Below are positions 35,551-47,861 of a stretch of 64,000 nt of DNA, in pieces (the stretch's first letter is position 1; the number at the start of each line of letters is the position of its first letter). The DNA lies in contig VDMD01000001.1 in the NCBI GenBank assembly GCA_007026445.1, forward strand, positions 2,356,001 to 2,420,000, in the 5' to 3' direction. The position numbers and the translations under genes are program-made. The notes under the pieces were generated by a model, which saw nothing but the letters and a program-made list of their open reading frames with translations, made no database searches and was not told the DNA's origin. This stretch comes from Schizophyllum amplum (Eukaryota > Basidiomycota > Agaricomycetes > Agaricales > Schizophyllaceae).

Positions 35551-36894
35551 TCATGACGATGATGCCTGTATCAAGGGCTTATCCACTTCAGGATCCAGCT
35601 CGATGGCCACCTGGCTAAGACCGACACCATCGGATGAGGCCATGATTTTCTTGGCTGGTTTACGCTTGGTGGGACCGACAACTTGCATCGCGCTCGGGCA
35701 AAGACCGCTGTCCCTCAGAGTGCATCTGTCACATCGCGGATTCACGGGGTAACAAATCGCCTGCGGACCGTGAGCACTGGTCCTGAAGACGAAAGAGAGA
35801 GATACCTGTCCGAAGCCGACGAGCATAGGGTTGATATCGCCCCAAAATTCCTTTGGCAGCCACGATTGCAGGTTCATCCTGATACAAACGAGAAATTAGC
35901 AGAGCAATTGAAGGCGACGGCGGGAAACGCATTACCTGGTGGCTTCCGGTGTCTTGGTAGGTGGCGTGTGCCACTTCAGGCGGTTGGTTATCCTGTGAAC
36001 ATGAACATCCACGCCAATGCCATCATAGCTGGGCAGAATATTACAGAGAGCCATGCAAAGGTGATAGAATTAAGGCTTACATATTCCAAGCCGCATTGAG
36101 GCACAGATACGCCATCTTCGGGCCAACGCCTTTCAATGAGCATAACTCCTTCGCCGTCTTGGGTACGTCGCCATCAAAGTCATCCCTCAGACTCCGTACC
36201 GTCTCCATTATGTAGCTGAAATACGAACCTGAGCTATCGAGACGCCATGCGCTGCAAGTTGCATTTACCCGGTCTTCTTCGGCCAAAAGCCCACTTTGCA
36301 GATCGCCTCCGAAATTGTGCTCTTGTCCGCTTCCAAAAGCGCCTGCAGCGTAATGCTCCCGCCGAGGGCCTGACGCAACTTCTTCACTGCAGCGTCTACG
36401 ACCTCGTCCTTCGTCTGCGACGATAGCATCAGCGAGACGAGGGTCGTCAGCCGCTTCGCGCGCGGGTCCGTCTCCTCGCGCTGTGCCATGTGGCAGCCCA
36501 TGGTGTCGACGGCAGCCTCCACCCCAGCGCGCATCTCATTGATAGCACCGTACGTCTCTCTCCAGTGCGGCGGCGCGGCAACTTCGACGTTGGACGCCAC
36601 CTGTTTCGCTCCGCGCGGCGTCTTCGCCTTCGCTAGTTGCTTTGTCGGCGTTCGTGTCCCGGTAGTCTTCTTGCCCGATGAGGTCGAATTCGTCTTCCGG
36701 CGCGTAGATTGCAGCGTCACCTGCGGCACTGCATCTTCCATGTCAGAAAGTTCCTCGTACTTTGGCCGCTCGGCCTCAGTTTTAACACGTTTCGAGCGCC
36801 GGGGAGTCAGTTCATAGAGGGTGACAGACGAGTTGAGCGCGCTCTTCCGGGTTGAGAATTCTGGAAGAGGAGAAGCAGAGCGCTTGAGAGCCAT
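35551..36894 (-). CDS. NTH1: Endonuclease III homologue (DNA glycosylase/AP lyase)
   Basis: Predicted 378-residue base-excision-repair enzyme for oxidised pyrimidines. Exons in reading order are 36894-36269, 36215-36081, 36028-35936, 35878-35806 and 35760-35551. The basic N-terminus likely holds nuclear and mitochondrial signals. The fold begins with [18 protein letters not shown]. The helix-hairpin-helix [14 protein letters not shown] carries the catalytic Lys, and [14 protein letters not shown] the catalytic Asp. The iron-sulfur site reads C-x6-C-x2-C-x7-C ([19 protein letters not shown]). Escherichia coli Nth has x5 in the last gap, so the loop is two residues longer here. The gene is divergent from the mitochondrial Trp-tRNA synthetase. 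Confidence 0.94.
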
Positions 36895-37041
36895 TGCGAC
36901 TCGTCGCCCGTTGTGTATGAGGCAGCTCACAGCGAAGTTGAACGTTAGGGACAAGGACGGACGGTCTAGAACGCCGGCCCGGACCGGCAGAAACCGGTCG
37001 ACGCGTGCCACGTGATCACAACTTCTTTGGCCACGAACACC
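36895..37041. promoter_or_regulatory. 147-bp bidirectional promoter NTH1/MSW1
   Basis: Only 147 bp separate the two divergent ATGs, so promoter elements are almost surely shared. No canonical TATA box was seen. A CACGTGATCAC motif lies at 37010-37020. Confidence 0.65.
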
Positions 37042-38431
<1,390 letters not shown>

Positions 38432-38792
38432 TGTGGACAAGCATCGTTATTTATTGTGCGTTGCTAGTTCTCTATGATGATCCCCACTCAACACATTGTC
38501 CGCATACCGTGGCTAGGTTCGAAGGCGTGACCGTGAGACAATGACGAATTCAACTTGACTTGCACCTTCACCTTGCCTACTCGGTTGACGAGGCGTCTTC
38601 TTATTGTCCAACTAGCTCTTGCGGATCCCCGAATTACCGGTCTCTATGTTTCGGGAGCTGCTGGATATGCTTCGTTCAGGAGGAATCGAGTCGACGTCAC
38701 CTTTTTGCTTCTTCCTGCGCGGGTGAGTCTCATTTGTGGGCGGAATCTGAATCTGGATCTCCCAGGCTTTCTTTCGACCACCATCATCTACT
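38432..38792. other. Intergenic region
   Basis: No gene was recognised. It is the likely promoter and CT-rich leader of the GT90 gene. Confidence 0.45.
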
Positions 38793-40952
38793 ATGAGGCG
38801 CTCGCGTTTCCTGCACATCCTATCCCCACCAAAACCTCGCCCGCTCTTCAGGACTATCCTCCTCGTCGCCAGCATCTATGCCGTCGTCTCCTTCACCTTC
38901 ACCTTCTGGTCGCACTCTGACAGCCAACTGGAGGCCGGCGTCGTACGCTCAAAGTTGCGCGACGCGTCGCGCTCTACTATCCAAATCCTTTCTCAGTATG
39001 CCCGCCTTCAGCCATCGCCTAGCCCACAGCCCCGCAAGTCGAAAAATAAGCTCGCGGACGCTCGGGGTGGCACGGCCGCGACTGGCAAGCACAAATACCA
39101 CCAGAATGGGCTTCTCGAAGTTAACGCCAAGGGCGCGCATCCAATTTACGAGCTCATGGCGAGAGCCGACGCTCAGTGGCGTAAGAAGCAGGCCAAGGCC
39201 AGTCGGACGTTGGAGCAGGCTGTGATCGAGTATCGTCGACGGTACAAGCGTAACCCGCCAAAGGGCTTCGATATTTGGTACGCATATACTTGCATTACAA
39301 GCCCGATTCTCATCCTTCACTAGGTGGGACTTTGTTCAGAAGCACAACGTCCAGCTTCCGGACGAATACGACCAGATTTACTCGGACTTCGAGCACATGT
39401 GGGGCGTCTATCCTCCCGACCTCATTGACATTCAGCAAGAGATGATGGAGAGCACGCAGCAAGATTGGTACGCGATTGGTCGCAATGAAGAGGGACGGGT
39501 CGACGTCACCCTCACCGCGTTCACCGAAGGTCACGACCATCTCATCTCCAACTCGTATCCCATCGTCGACCTCCTGCAAGAGGTCGAGGAATATCTACCG
39601 AGCAACTTCACCATCATGGTCTCCCCGCATGACGGACCGTCGCGCCACACGGACTACGCCTACAAGCAGACGCTTCTTGACGCCGCATGGCGCAAAGGCT
39701 GTATGTACTCACGTGGGCTAGCTTCGTACCCTCTACTAACGGGTTCCTCAGATCTCAAGCGCTCGCAGCTCCCAGAGATCAGACGTGGTGTGGGCTGGAC
39801 AGCCGCCTGCCATCCGTCATCTTTCGGAGGCCGATATGCCATCAAACCTCAAGACGATCCTAAGCCTCGCGAGGGGAAGACATTCATTTACGATCACACC
39901 AAGAGCATGTCTCCTTGCTATCACACGAATCTCTTCCACGAGCATGGACAGTTCATCTCGCATTTCACGGGGCCAAATCCTCGCGAAGCCATGATTGCGC
40001 AGTACGCCTACTCGTCAACCACCATTCACCACGACATCCGCATGCCGTCACCGTATGGCTGGATCGACGACCTGCCGAACGAGCCCGAGTGGGAAGAGAA
40101 GACGGATAACAGGCTGTTGTGGCGCGGATCGACCACCGGTATGCACCATGGTCCGAAGGTTCGCTGGGATCTATCGCATCGCTTACGGATGGTGGCTCTC
40201 ACTAACAACCTGACCACTACGATTCCGGTACTCGACTCGAGGCGCGGACGCGATGAACGTGTTGGCCAGCCGCTCCTGCATGAGTCCGGACCGCTTACCT
40301 TGGAAACGACGGACATAGCTTTCGCCGGCAGCGCCCATCTATGTTCGGCGGAGGTCTGCGATCAAATTGAGGAAAAGTACAAGTTCGCCGACTACCAGTC
40401 CATCGACGAGGCGGCTAACTACAAGTACATCATGGACGTGAGTCATTGGGCTTGTGCATGGGGAGATCGTCTTACGCAACGCGTCGTAGATCGACGGCAA
40501 CGCCTGGAGTGGACGCTTCAAGCGCTTGTTGACAGCGAACTCGGTTATCTTCAAGGCGACCATCTATCCTGAATGGTACACTTTCTCGTGCGCGTACATC
40601 GACAGTTCTAAGACCTTCATAGGTATAACGACCGCATACAGCCATGGCTGCACTACGTGCCCGTGCAGATGGACTACAGCGACCTGTATGACGCCCTTGT
40701 CTTCTTCCGCGGCGATGAGAACGGCGAAGGCGCGCACGACGATTTGGCCAGGAAGATCGCCGTCCAGGGACGTAAGTGGAGCAAGGACTATTGGCGGCGA
40801 GAAGACCTGCAGGCATACTTCATTCGGTGAGTGCTATGTTGATTGTTCTTCTCGCACATGTTCACCGTCCACGCAGGTCACTGCTGGAGTACATACGCTT
40901 GATGTCTGTGGATCGGGAAGCCATGACATATCATGGGCCGGGTTCTGAGTAG
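38793..40952 (+). CDS. GT90/CAP10-like glycosyltransferase
   Basis: Predicted 637-residue type II membrane protein of the secretory pathway. Exons are 38793-39277, 39324-39700, 39752-40437, 40490-40575, 40623-40826 and 40877-40952. A basic cytosolic end is followed by one membrane segment (FRTILLVASIYAVVSFTF, about residues 19-36). The lumenal part has NPPKGFDIWWDFVQKHNVQL, NRLLWRGSTTGMHHG, KYKFADYQSIDEAANYKYI and IDGNAWSGRFKRLLTANS, the hallmark order of the CAP10/GT90 domain. Cryptococcus Cap10 and Cxt1 are xylosyl-type transferases of capsule and glycan synthesis. The acceptor here is not known. Confidence 0.92.
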
Positions 40953-41273
40953 AGGCATATTTGGATCTTAGGCGGCGTCGCGGACCCTACACGCGAACCG
41001 ACCTATGTCGCGCATATGGAGTATACGCGGGCAAGGGGTTTATCTTGGATAGTACGGGTAGAACTAGGTGACAGACTATACACACACGCTCCTTCCAACA
41101 CTGAAAACCACGGCGGAAGTGTCTTCTGTGGGCTAGCGACGTCTGCCTGATATTTGCCTACCATATGCTCACTCAAAAGCGTACAAAAGCTGGATAGTTT
41201 TCGATCGTCACATTGCCAGAGCCCACCGCGTACACATGCCCATGCCTAGCGGTCGGTCAGACACAACGCAGAG
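40953..41273. other. Convergent intergenic region
   Basis: The spacer between the 3' ends of the GT90 and F-box genes. No feature was recognised. Confidence 0.45.
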
Positions 41274-43568
41274 TTAGTGAAAGTCGACGTACGCTAAGAC
41301 CCTGTGCAACGAATATTCGCCAGCTTTGCCGAGTATCTTGGCCGTGCAGCCTTTTGTATGATGTTTACACTGGACGGGTTGGTCGTTGCCGATGCTCTTC
41401 AGCTCGGCAGCATAGATCCTCTCCAGAGCGTCGGTGTCCTCAATGAGCGCCCAGTGGGCCGACATGGGCTCGATATCCGTAGCGCAATGCATATTGAGAG
41501 AGTGCAGGAGCTGCGTCGAGGACGAATGAGAAAGATGTTCTCGTGAGCGCGGAGGTGACTTACCGCGCTGCGCCATCGCCTTGCCTGTCGGTGCTTGCCA
41601 GGCTCACAGGCCAAGCATTCGAAGCGCGCGTTGAGCGACTCCAAATGGGCGAACGTGAATCTTTTGGAGTCTTTCCAAAAGGCGGTCAAGAGTGCGGCGT
41701 GCCGACTCGCCTCTTCATCGTAGACGACCTTGTCGGAATGATGGTAGAACGGCAATGGAGCGCCCAGGCTGTAGAGAAGGGTCTCAATGGATATGACCGT
41801 GTCGTTCTCCTTGTCATATCTCTCTGTCGCATGCAGACAGTAATGCGTAGCCAGGCAGGGGTAGGGTATCGGATCTTCGCATTTGCTGCACTTGAAGTAC
41901 GTTGTCGCCAAGTAGAAGGCGTCGTCTTTGGTCTTGATTCTCTTGGGAAGAAGACCTCGCAGGTAATTATATCTCTCGGCCAGGCATTGCTGGGCGATCG
42001 CGACGATGTCAGTGTCTTCCAGAGTCGAGAAGCTGTCCTTCGGCGCCGTATGATCGAGGTCGGTCAGGAGCATAGTGCGCAGAGGCTCCTTGACAGCGAG
42101 CTCAGACCAATAAGGCTCTTCAGCCATCTGCGCGAGACCAGGCGAACCGCGGAGAATGTCACGCAACTTCCTGTAACGCTGTCCGAACACGATGAGTGCG
42201 ACCTCTTTCTTGCGCAGCTTGATCAGTTCCTCGATGTATTCTTCTAGATCCTGCTCCATGGAACTCCAGGCTAAACGACAGTCAGCCAAACATTGAACAT
42301 CAACGAAGCAATGCACTTGCCGCGCGGAGTGATTGCGACGCTGTTCTTGTTGACGAAGTCTTCAAGATAATGTGGGCGCCATTTCTGCAAATCGCGCAGC
42401 TCCTCGGCGTACCCTTTCTCTTCCAACTTGCTGACGATGCTATTCATGCGTTTAGCACGTATCACAGGGAATGAGAGCAGAACATACAAGTCTCGACGTC
42501 CCTCCCGCACCCGCACAAGGTTAGCACTCTCCTTTCGACGTTCTCCGTAGAAGAAATCGTCCATAGTGCGTGCGAACTAAGGGAACATGAATGCAGCGCA
42601 CGATACATGTCACTTGTATTCCATACCTGCTCAGACGCTCGAGATTCTTGCCTGGTCTGCCGTTCGTATACACGTTCCTTTTCTGCCGAGACCTTGGAAT
42701 AAGCCGCTCTCCGCTTCTGGATGCTACTGTATTCCTCGCGATTGGTAACATCAGCCAAGCGACCTAGTCGGCATGGTGAGAAAAAAGTCATCATGCGTGT
42801 GTCGTGCCAAAAGTCACGACTTACCATTAGCCCTGATACGACATTTCACGCCAATGAAAGAGTATTCCTTGGACACTTCGACGTACCTGACACCGGATGA
42901 GTGAGGTGAAGGAATGCCGAGAGTGTACGATCACTCACTTCTTCGTCAAACAAGCAGAACACACCCGTTCGAGGGCAGGCCACAAGGTGTACTTGCCCTT
43001 CGAGCCGCATTCCTGAAGTTGCCATTAGCCGGACAGTACGGCCCTTGACTGACATCAGACGCACAAAACAGCTGTTTCCGAAGATAAGGTTCGCGTATTG
43101 AGGAAGAATAAGCCGATTGCCTGGGCACGCAGGGATCGTCGTCCGGTACGCCTTGAACGACTGCTCCCAGATCCATTTGGAGCTGGAACACAGCAGGACG
43201 GAGCGCAGGGCCTTGTTCGCAAAGGACATATGAAGAAGATCAACGGGCAGGCAGTGCCGTAGAATCTCAAAGAGGACGTCGAGAGGCATCTCCGTGATGT
43301 TTTGGAGCTTGCCCTTGCGTTTCCGAGGGCGCGACGTCTGTTTCTCGACAGGGATGTCCTCCTTCACTGCAAGAGTGACTGCAGCGGTCTTGCGCCTCTT
43401 CTTAGGAGGTGCCTTGGGGATGCTCGTCTCTGCCTTTGTCACAGCGGGGGCACGAGGCTTCGCGGTACGACTTTGACTGCGTCGGCCGGTCGCGGAGACT
43501 GGGACATCCTCCTTGGCTTTATTCTCGACCAAGGCCTTGATTCTCGACGAAGAGCGCGTAGCGGCCAT
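41274..43568 (-). CDS. F-box protein
   Basis: Predicted 657 residues. Exons in reading order are 43568-43065, 43012-42939, 42886-42825, 42763-42627, 42576-42317, 42263-41564 and 41510-41274. A basic Ala/Lys-rich N-terminus (possible nuclear signal KKRRK) precedes the F-box at about residues 93-140 (ITEMPLDVLFEILRHCLPVD). A region with a Cys pair (YTLWPALERVCSACLTKK) and long charged helices follows. A second CxxC-like patch (KCSKCEDPIPYPC) and a short ECLAC segment lie further on. This matches a large basidiomycete F-box family that would recruit substrates to an SCF ubiquitin ligase. No target can be named. The sixth junction (donor 42316) was chosen by frame and is less certain. Confidence 0.85.
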
Positions 43569-45091
43569 GAAGATGGGGCGGCGTGAGGTGCTGAGGTTGT
43601 GGTCCAGGTCAAGTTCAAGTTGCAGGTCAAAGCGAGGGCCGCGGTCAATGCATGGCACGAGTCTTGTCAATGTCATCTGTGCGGAACCGAAACATTCCCT
43701 CGACCACGTGATGGTGAACGTGTGATATTACACGTGCCTTCATCTGGCGTCCACTCGCGAAATTCGTCTAATGCGCCCGGCACTCAGCATCAGCATTTTA
43801 CTAACGGTATCGCCTAGACTCTAGTCACTAGAGTGTAAAGGCATCAGCCCAGGCCTCAAAATTTGCCCTTGGTTTCAGAGGTTCTGCTCGCAGCTTCTCC
43901 CCATCGCGGGCGCGCCACTACTTACGCGCCTGGGGAGGTGCTCAATTTTTACTGCACGTCACGTACGGCGCGAATTTGCCGCGTTTGCGCCCTCGCTCGG
44001 TCGCGTGGCCGGTGGAGCAGCTTAACGTGTATGTGGACACACAGGCGCATGACATGCTCGGGCCCGGGCATCGTTCGAGGCGATACATTCAACTTCCGCT
44101 CACCGCGACGAGTGACGCGAACTACTCCTGTAGGACTCTAGTAGGTAGTCTCCCATGGCAGACGTTCAGGGAATCTAGTAGGAGGCGATGGGCACGCTGT
44201 ATCTCAAGAGACCGATCGCACTTTGGCATGGCTGTGTACACAGCTGGAGCCGACGCGACGCAGCTATTATTCACCCGCAGACGCGCTTGTGGTTCTGGGG
44301 CGTAGAAGAGGCAGCTTGCAACGAAGCAGTGGACGAGGATGGCGCTGAATGTCACGGCGAGGGAGGGCCGGGTCGGTGAGCTCTTCTGGGGGGGGATGAT
44401 TGCAACTCATCAGTACGTGCTTGAGCTCTTATGCACCGTATGTATCTCTTTACTCCACTGCTCTGGAATTCGGACGCACAAGAGCACGCTAGCGGCAACG
44501 ACAGTGCGAACGCTCTGATCGTTGCGAGTTTGCGGGCATATCACGTGTCTTAGTTGGGTCCCAAAATACGAACCCGCCTGACCCTCCCCTTCTGTTGGCA
44601 GTGTTTGGTTCCCTATCCTCCCCACTCGATCACAAGAGGAGCAGCTTGTGACCCGCGCCAAACCCGCGCACCTCACGCGACCTGTCGTGGCGGAATACAG
44701 TTCTGTCCGCAGGGGGACGATAGCGCCATGCACTGATTCACGGATGCCAAGATAGGCAGAAGATAGGTGCTGGCGGCGCGAACTCACATGATTTGCACTC
44801 ACAACTTACCGCCATCCAACCGCCATCAAGGACAGACTCCGACAGAGAGACGACAACCTTGCCCCGCCTTCCCCCATCCCAAGCCGAGAGCGACCACGCA
44901 CGATGCACATGCACACGCGTTGCTTGCGCGCTCCAGGCCTCGATCATGGCCTTCTGCAGCGCCAGCCCTCGGAACTTCAGTAAGTACTTACGTGCGTCGG
45001 TTCAAGGTTGATTCGCGGTTTCCATATATGGTCAAAGCCCGAGGTCCCCCGGTCCCCGATATCGACGGCTGTGGTGCTCTGTGGTGCTGCA
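43569..45091. other. Gene-poor region upstream of the hAT element
   Basis: No gene was recognised in about 1.5 kb. Short open frames are present but carry no family motif and no splice logic. The first part holds the F-box promoter. Confidence 0.45.
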
Positions 45092-45099
45092 GGCTGCAG
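45092..45099. repeat. Left 8-bp target site duplication of hAT element
   Basis: GGCTGCAG, identical to 46456-46463. An 8-bp duplication is diagnostic of hAT insertion. Confidence 0.92.
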
Positions 45100-45120
45100 T
45101 AGTGTTGCCGTCAAGTCAAG
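45100..45120 (+). repeat. Left terminal inverted repeat of hAT element
   Basis: Starts TAGTGTTGCC and matches the reverse complement of the right end without mismatch over about 20 bases. Confidence 0.92.
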
Positions 45121-45324
45121 GTCAAGTCCGACTCGAGTCATGCACGTGTAGCGACTCGAGTCGACTCGAGTCGGTCCCCGTGCCCAAGTCAAGTCAAGTC
45201 AAGTCATGCAAAAGGGGAAGCACCACGTCACGTTTACCCATATGGAATACAATGTCGACGAGCGTCGTGCGCGCGCGCGCCCGCGACGCGCATGTCTCTC
45301 TCCTTGACTTCGAAGTAGGTAGAA

Positions 45325-45969
45325 TTACGGGACGGAGACCACCTGAGAATCCTGTAGTGTCTGAGGAGATGCTATACAGTCAATAAAATCTATTATGAGC
45401 GCGTGTGGACAGTCCTCAAGCTCGCGACGAAAGCAGGATCCTTGAGAAGCACAAGAAGAGTCTTGTCCTCTCCCTGCCCTTCGTTGGGTGTCACATGTCA
45501 GTGGTCGCGCAATTTCCTTCCTCGCTCCCCAAGTCATATCCATCAGCTTTCGCGCCTCTTCGTGCTTGCCCTGTAGAACAAGCTCCCTGAACACCTGCCT
45601 ATCTTTCTCCGTCTGTTCCAGCCGTGCGCAATCCTCTTCGGTTGCCACCAGACCCTCCGTAAAGCTTAGCTCTTGTTGACGGACCGTGTACTTCAAGATC
45701 TGCAGCATCTCCATCATCTCCGGTCGCAAATTTCCGCGCTTGAGGTCGTCGGTTTGCTTGCTCGAGGAGAAAACTCGCTCGCATGGCACTGCTGACGCCT
45801 GGACCGGCAGAATATCCATGGCGGCGCGGAACCCGTATCCGCTGATGAACGTCCCGGGCGGCGGTCCCGAGGACATTTGAGGTACGGTAGAGTAGTACTC
45901 TGGCGTCGGCCATGCAGGAACCCGCGCGTCTTGAGCAGAGTCATAGTAATGGTGCGCTGAGTGCGACAT
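45325..45969 (-). CDS. Truncated hAT transposase ORF with foreign-looking N-terminus
   Basis: A single 214-residue frame inside the hAT element. Residues about 48-110 are the hAT C-terminal dimerisation domain: AMDILPVQASAVPCERVFSS, then RGNLRPEMMEMLQILK. The zinc-finger and DDE catalytic parts of a full transposase (normally over 600 residues) are absent. The first 14 residues (MSHSAHHYYDSAQD) resemble those of the adjacent BTB-like gene (MSHASHLYCDSAVD), 9 of 14 identical. The tail after residue 140 is not recognised. It could be a relic, or a small DNA-element protein that dimerises with a complete transposase. Confidence 0.75.
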   Translation of the reverse strand: MSHSAHHYYDSAQDARVPAWPTPEYYSTVPQMSSGPPPGTFISGYGFRAAMDILPVQASAVPCERVFSSSKQTDDLKRGNLRPEMMEMLQILKYTVRQQELSFTEGLVATEEDCARLEQTEKDRQVFRELVLQGKHEEARKLMDMTWGARKEIARPLTCDTQRRAGRGQDSSCASQGSCFRRELEDCPHALIIDFIDCIASPQTLQDSQVVSVP

Positions 45970-46434
45970 GTGGGGTGCAACAAACCTCGAATTCAGAGCT
46001 TATAAATGCATATTCCGCGGCTGAGCTACAGAGCTGTACGGTTGAGGTAGCATCGCCCAACATGAGCTTTCCAGCCACATTGAGGCGAGGCGCGTCGAAA
46101 TGCACGATGGGCGAAAACACGATGCATAAATCTAATAAATTGACGTCAGTCACAGCCTGTCACCGGCCACGAGGTGATGACGGCGGCGCACGACTCGGAG
46201 GTGGGGGCGGGCAGTCTTGCAATGATTCACGACTCGGTACTTTGCATTCAGAGAATAGGGAGGACTTTTTGGACTTTGTGGGTCCATCGTCGATCACTCG
46301 GGTGCGCGCCCCGGTGACATCAATCGGCCATCAGACAAGTCACTCGAGTTGCGCGACAAGTCAAGTCAAGTCGCGACTTGATGCCTTTTCAGGAAGGCAA
46401 GTCACAACTTGACCTGACTTGGGTGCCAAGTCGA

Positions 46435-46455
46435 CTTGACTTGACGGCAACACTA
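46435..46455 (-). repeat. Right terminal inverted repeat of hAT element
   Basis: Ends in GGCAACACTA, the exact inverse of the left end. Confidence 0.92.
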
Positions 46456-46463
46456 GGCTGCAG
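46456..46463. repeat. Right 8-bp target site duplication of hAT element
   Basis: GGCTGCAG, identical to 45092-45099. Confidence 0.92.
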
Positions 46464-46500
46464 CCTGCCAGCGGCAAAGTTCTACCCCGTTCTATGCTCT

Positions 46501-46507
46501 TATAAGG
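46501..46507 (+). promoter_or_regulatory. TATA box of the BTB-like gene
   Basis: TATAAGG, 87 bp before the ATG at 46588 and only about 45 bp downstream of the hAT element. Confidence 0.55.
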
Positions 46508-46587
46508 CAGGTGGGTAACTCTTGTCCCCCTCGCAAATTTTCCTAACCTGGCCGCACGCAAGTCAACACTAAGCGAGTCGCTACACG

Positions 46588-47861
46588 ATGTCCCACGCTT
46601 CTCATCTCTACTGTGACTCCGCCGTGGACTACCCCACCACCGACGACCAATATTTCAACGATCTGGTCCACTGGGACCGCGGATATGTCGGTATTGATCG
46701 CAGCCCGTACGCAGGAGAGGGCAGACAGCAGCTACCGACACCACAGGTACATACATCCAGCTTCAATTATTGTCAGTAGTGCTCACGACTTTGTAGGGCT
46801 GGGTTCCGGATATCACAACTCCCAATACATGGCCGGCCGAGCCTACGATCGTCGACCTCTCGCAGGCGGGACTCAGCGAGACCGAGTACGGATCGAGCGC
46901 ATCCTCACCCTCGGCCAGCAGCCCGCCGTACTCCCCCGAGCCGACCACCATATCCGTCTCCACCGCATTCAACGCCAACACCACCCCCTCCCCCGATCAT
47001 CCACCCAACTTCGAGATCATGTCCGCGGACGGCGTGCTGTTCTCAGTGAGCAGCGTCGTACTCGCGAGCACGACGTGCAACGGCTTCGGCTTTGCGTTCC
47101 CAGAGGAGGGCGTGCAGCTGCGCAACTCTGAGCCCGCGGACGTGCTGAACCTCGTGCTGCATGCCGCGTACGGCGCGTCGGTTGCGGCCTTTTCGCCATC
47201 ACTCGACACAATCGCTGCTGCGATCGGGCGACTCGGGATGTATGGGATGGATCCGCAAACGCTCGTCGCGCCCGGTGCGCCGCTGTTCGAAGCGCTGCGG
47301 TCATACGCGGTGCTCACCCCGCTGCGCGTGTACGTGCTCGCAGCGCAGCACAATCTGCATGGGCTAGCGCAGCTGGCGAGCGCGCATCTGCTGGCATACC
47401 CCCTGCACGCGATGAGCGATGCGGATGCACAGGCGATGGGCGCGCTGTACATGAAGAAGCTGCTTGTACTGCAACACAACCGCGTGTCGCAGTTGGAGGC
47501 GCTACTGGAGCAGTCGCAAAAGTTTCACCCACAGACGGCCAAGTGTGGCTTCCCACCGCAGAGAAAGCTCGCGCGCGAGTGGACTCGGATGGCGTCGCAT
47601 GTCACAGCGAACGGACGCACTGGTAAGGGAAGGCGCTAGCGACGTCTCGCCCGTCTGACTCGTGCGCAGACGCCTCCAGTGCAGTTCTACGCGAGAGACT
47701 GTCTGTTCTCAAGAATGAGACATCGTGCGTCGACTGTAAAACGAAGCTTGACGAGAGGATATGGAAGGCTGTCGTCGGCTGGGCCATGTTATCAGTGCGT
47801 GGCTTTACGTCTGCATACTTTTGCCTTTCCACTGACGCCACTTGCAGACCATGATCGTATA
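46588..47861 (+). CDS. Basidiomycete BTB-like protein, copy A
   Basis: Predicted 374 residues from exons 46588-46746, 46797-47622, 47670-47794 and 47847-47861. The N-terminal 100 residues are Ser/Pro-rich. The BTB-like fold starts near residue 127 with FEIMSADGVLFSVSSVVLAS. It continues with ADVLNLVLHAAYGAS, RLGMYGM, TPLRVYVLAAQHNLHGLAQ and ADAQAMGALYMKKLLVLQ. The C-terminal block DCKTKLDERIWKAVVGWAML ends the family pattern. Such proteins are common in Agaricomycetes and are usually annotated as BTB-domain proteins of unknown role. The final exon codes for only four residues. The paralogue is at 62649-63922 with identical lengths for the first three exons. Confidence 0.87.

Larger units (their letters stand above)
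45100..46455. mobile_element. Non-autonomous hAT DNA transposon
   Basis: A 1,356-bp element with perfect 20-bp terminal inverted repeats beginning TAGTGTTGCCGTCAAGTCAA. They are flanked by identical GGCTGCAG octamers. The subterminal zones (45110-45210 and 46330-46445) are packed with AAGTC/GACTT and GACTCGAGTC motifs, which fits transposase binding sites. One ORF (45325-45969, reverse) has only the hAT C-terminal dimerisation domain, so the catalytic core is missing. Identical ends and duplication point to a fairly recent insertion. The element ends 132 bp before the ATG of the BTB-like gene. Confidence 0.93.

Noticed and set aside
43863..44400. Open frames in the gene-poor region left of the hAT element
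   Set aside because: No conserved motif and no splice logic were seen, and frames on both strands are similar in length.
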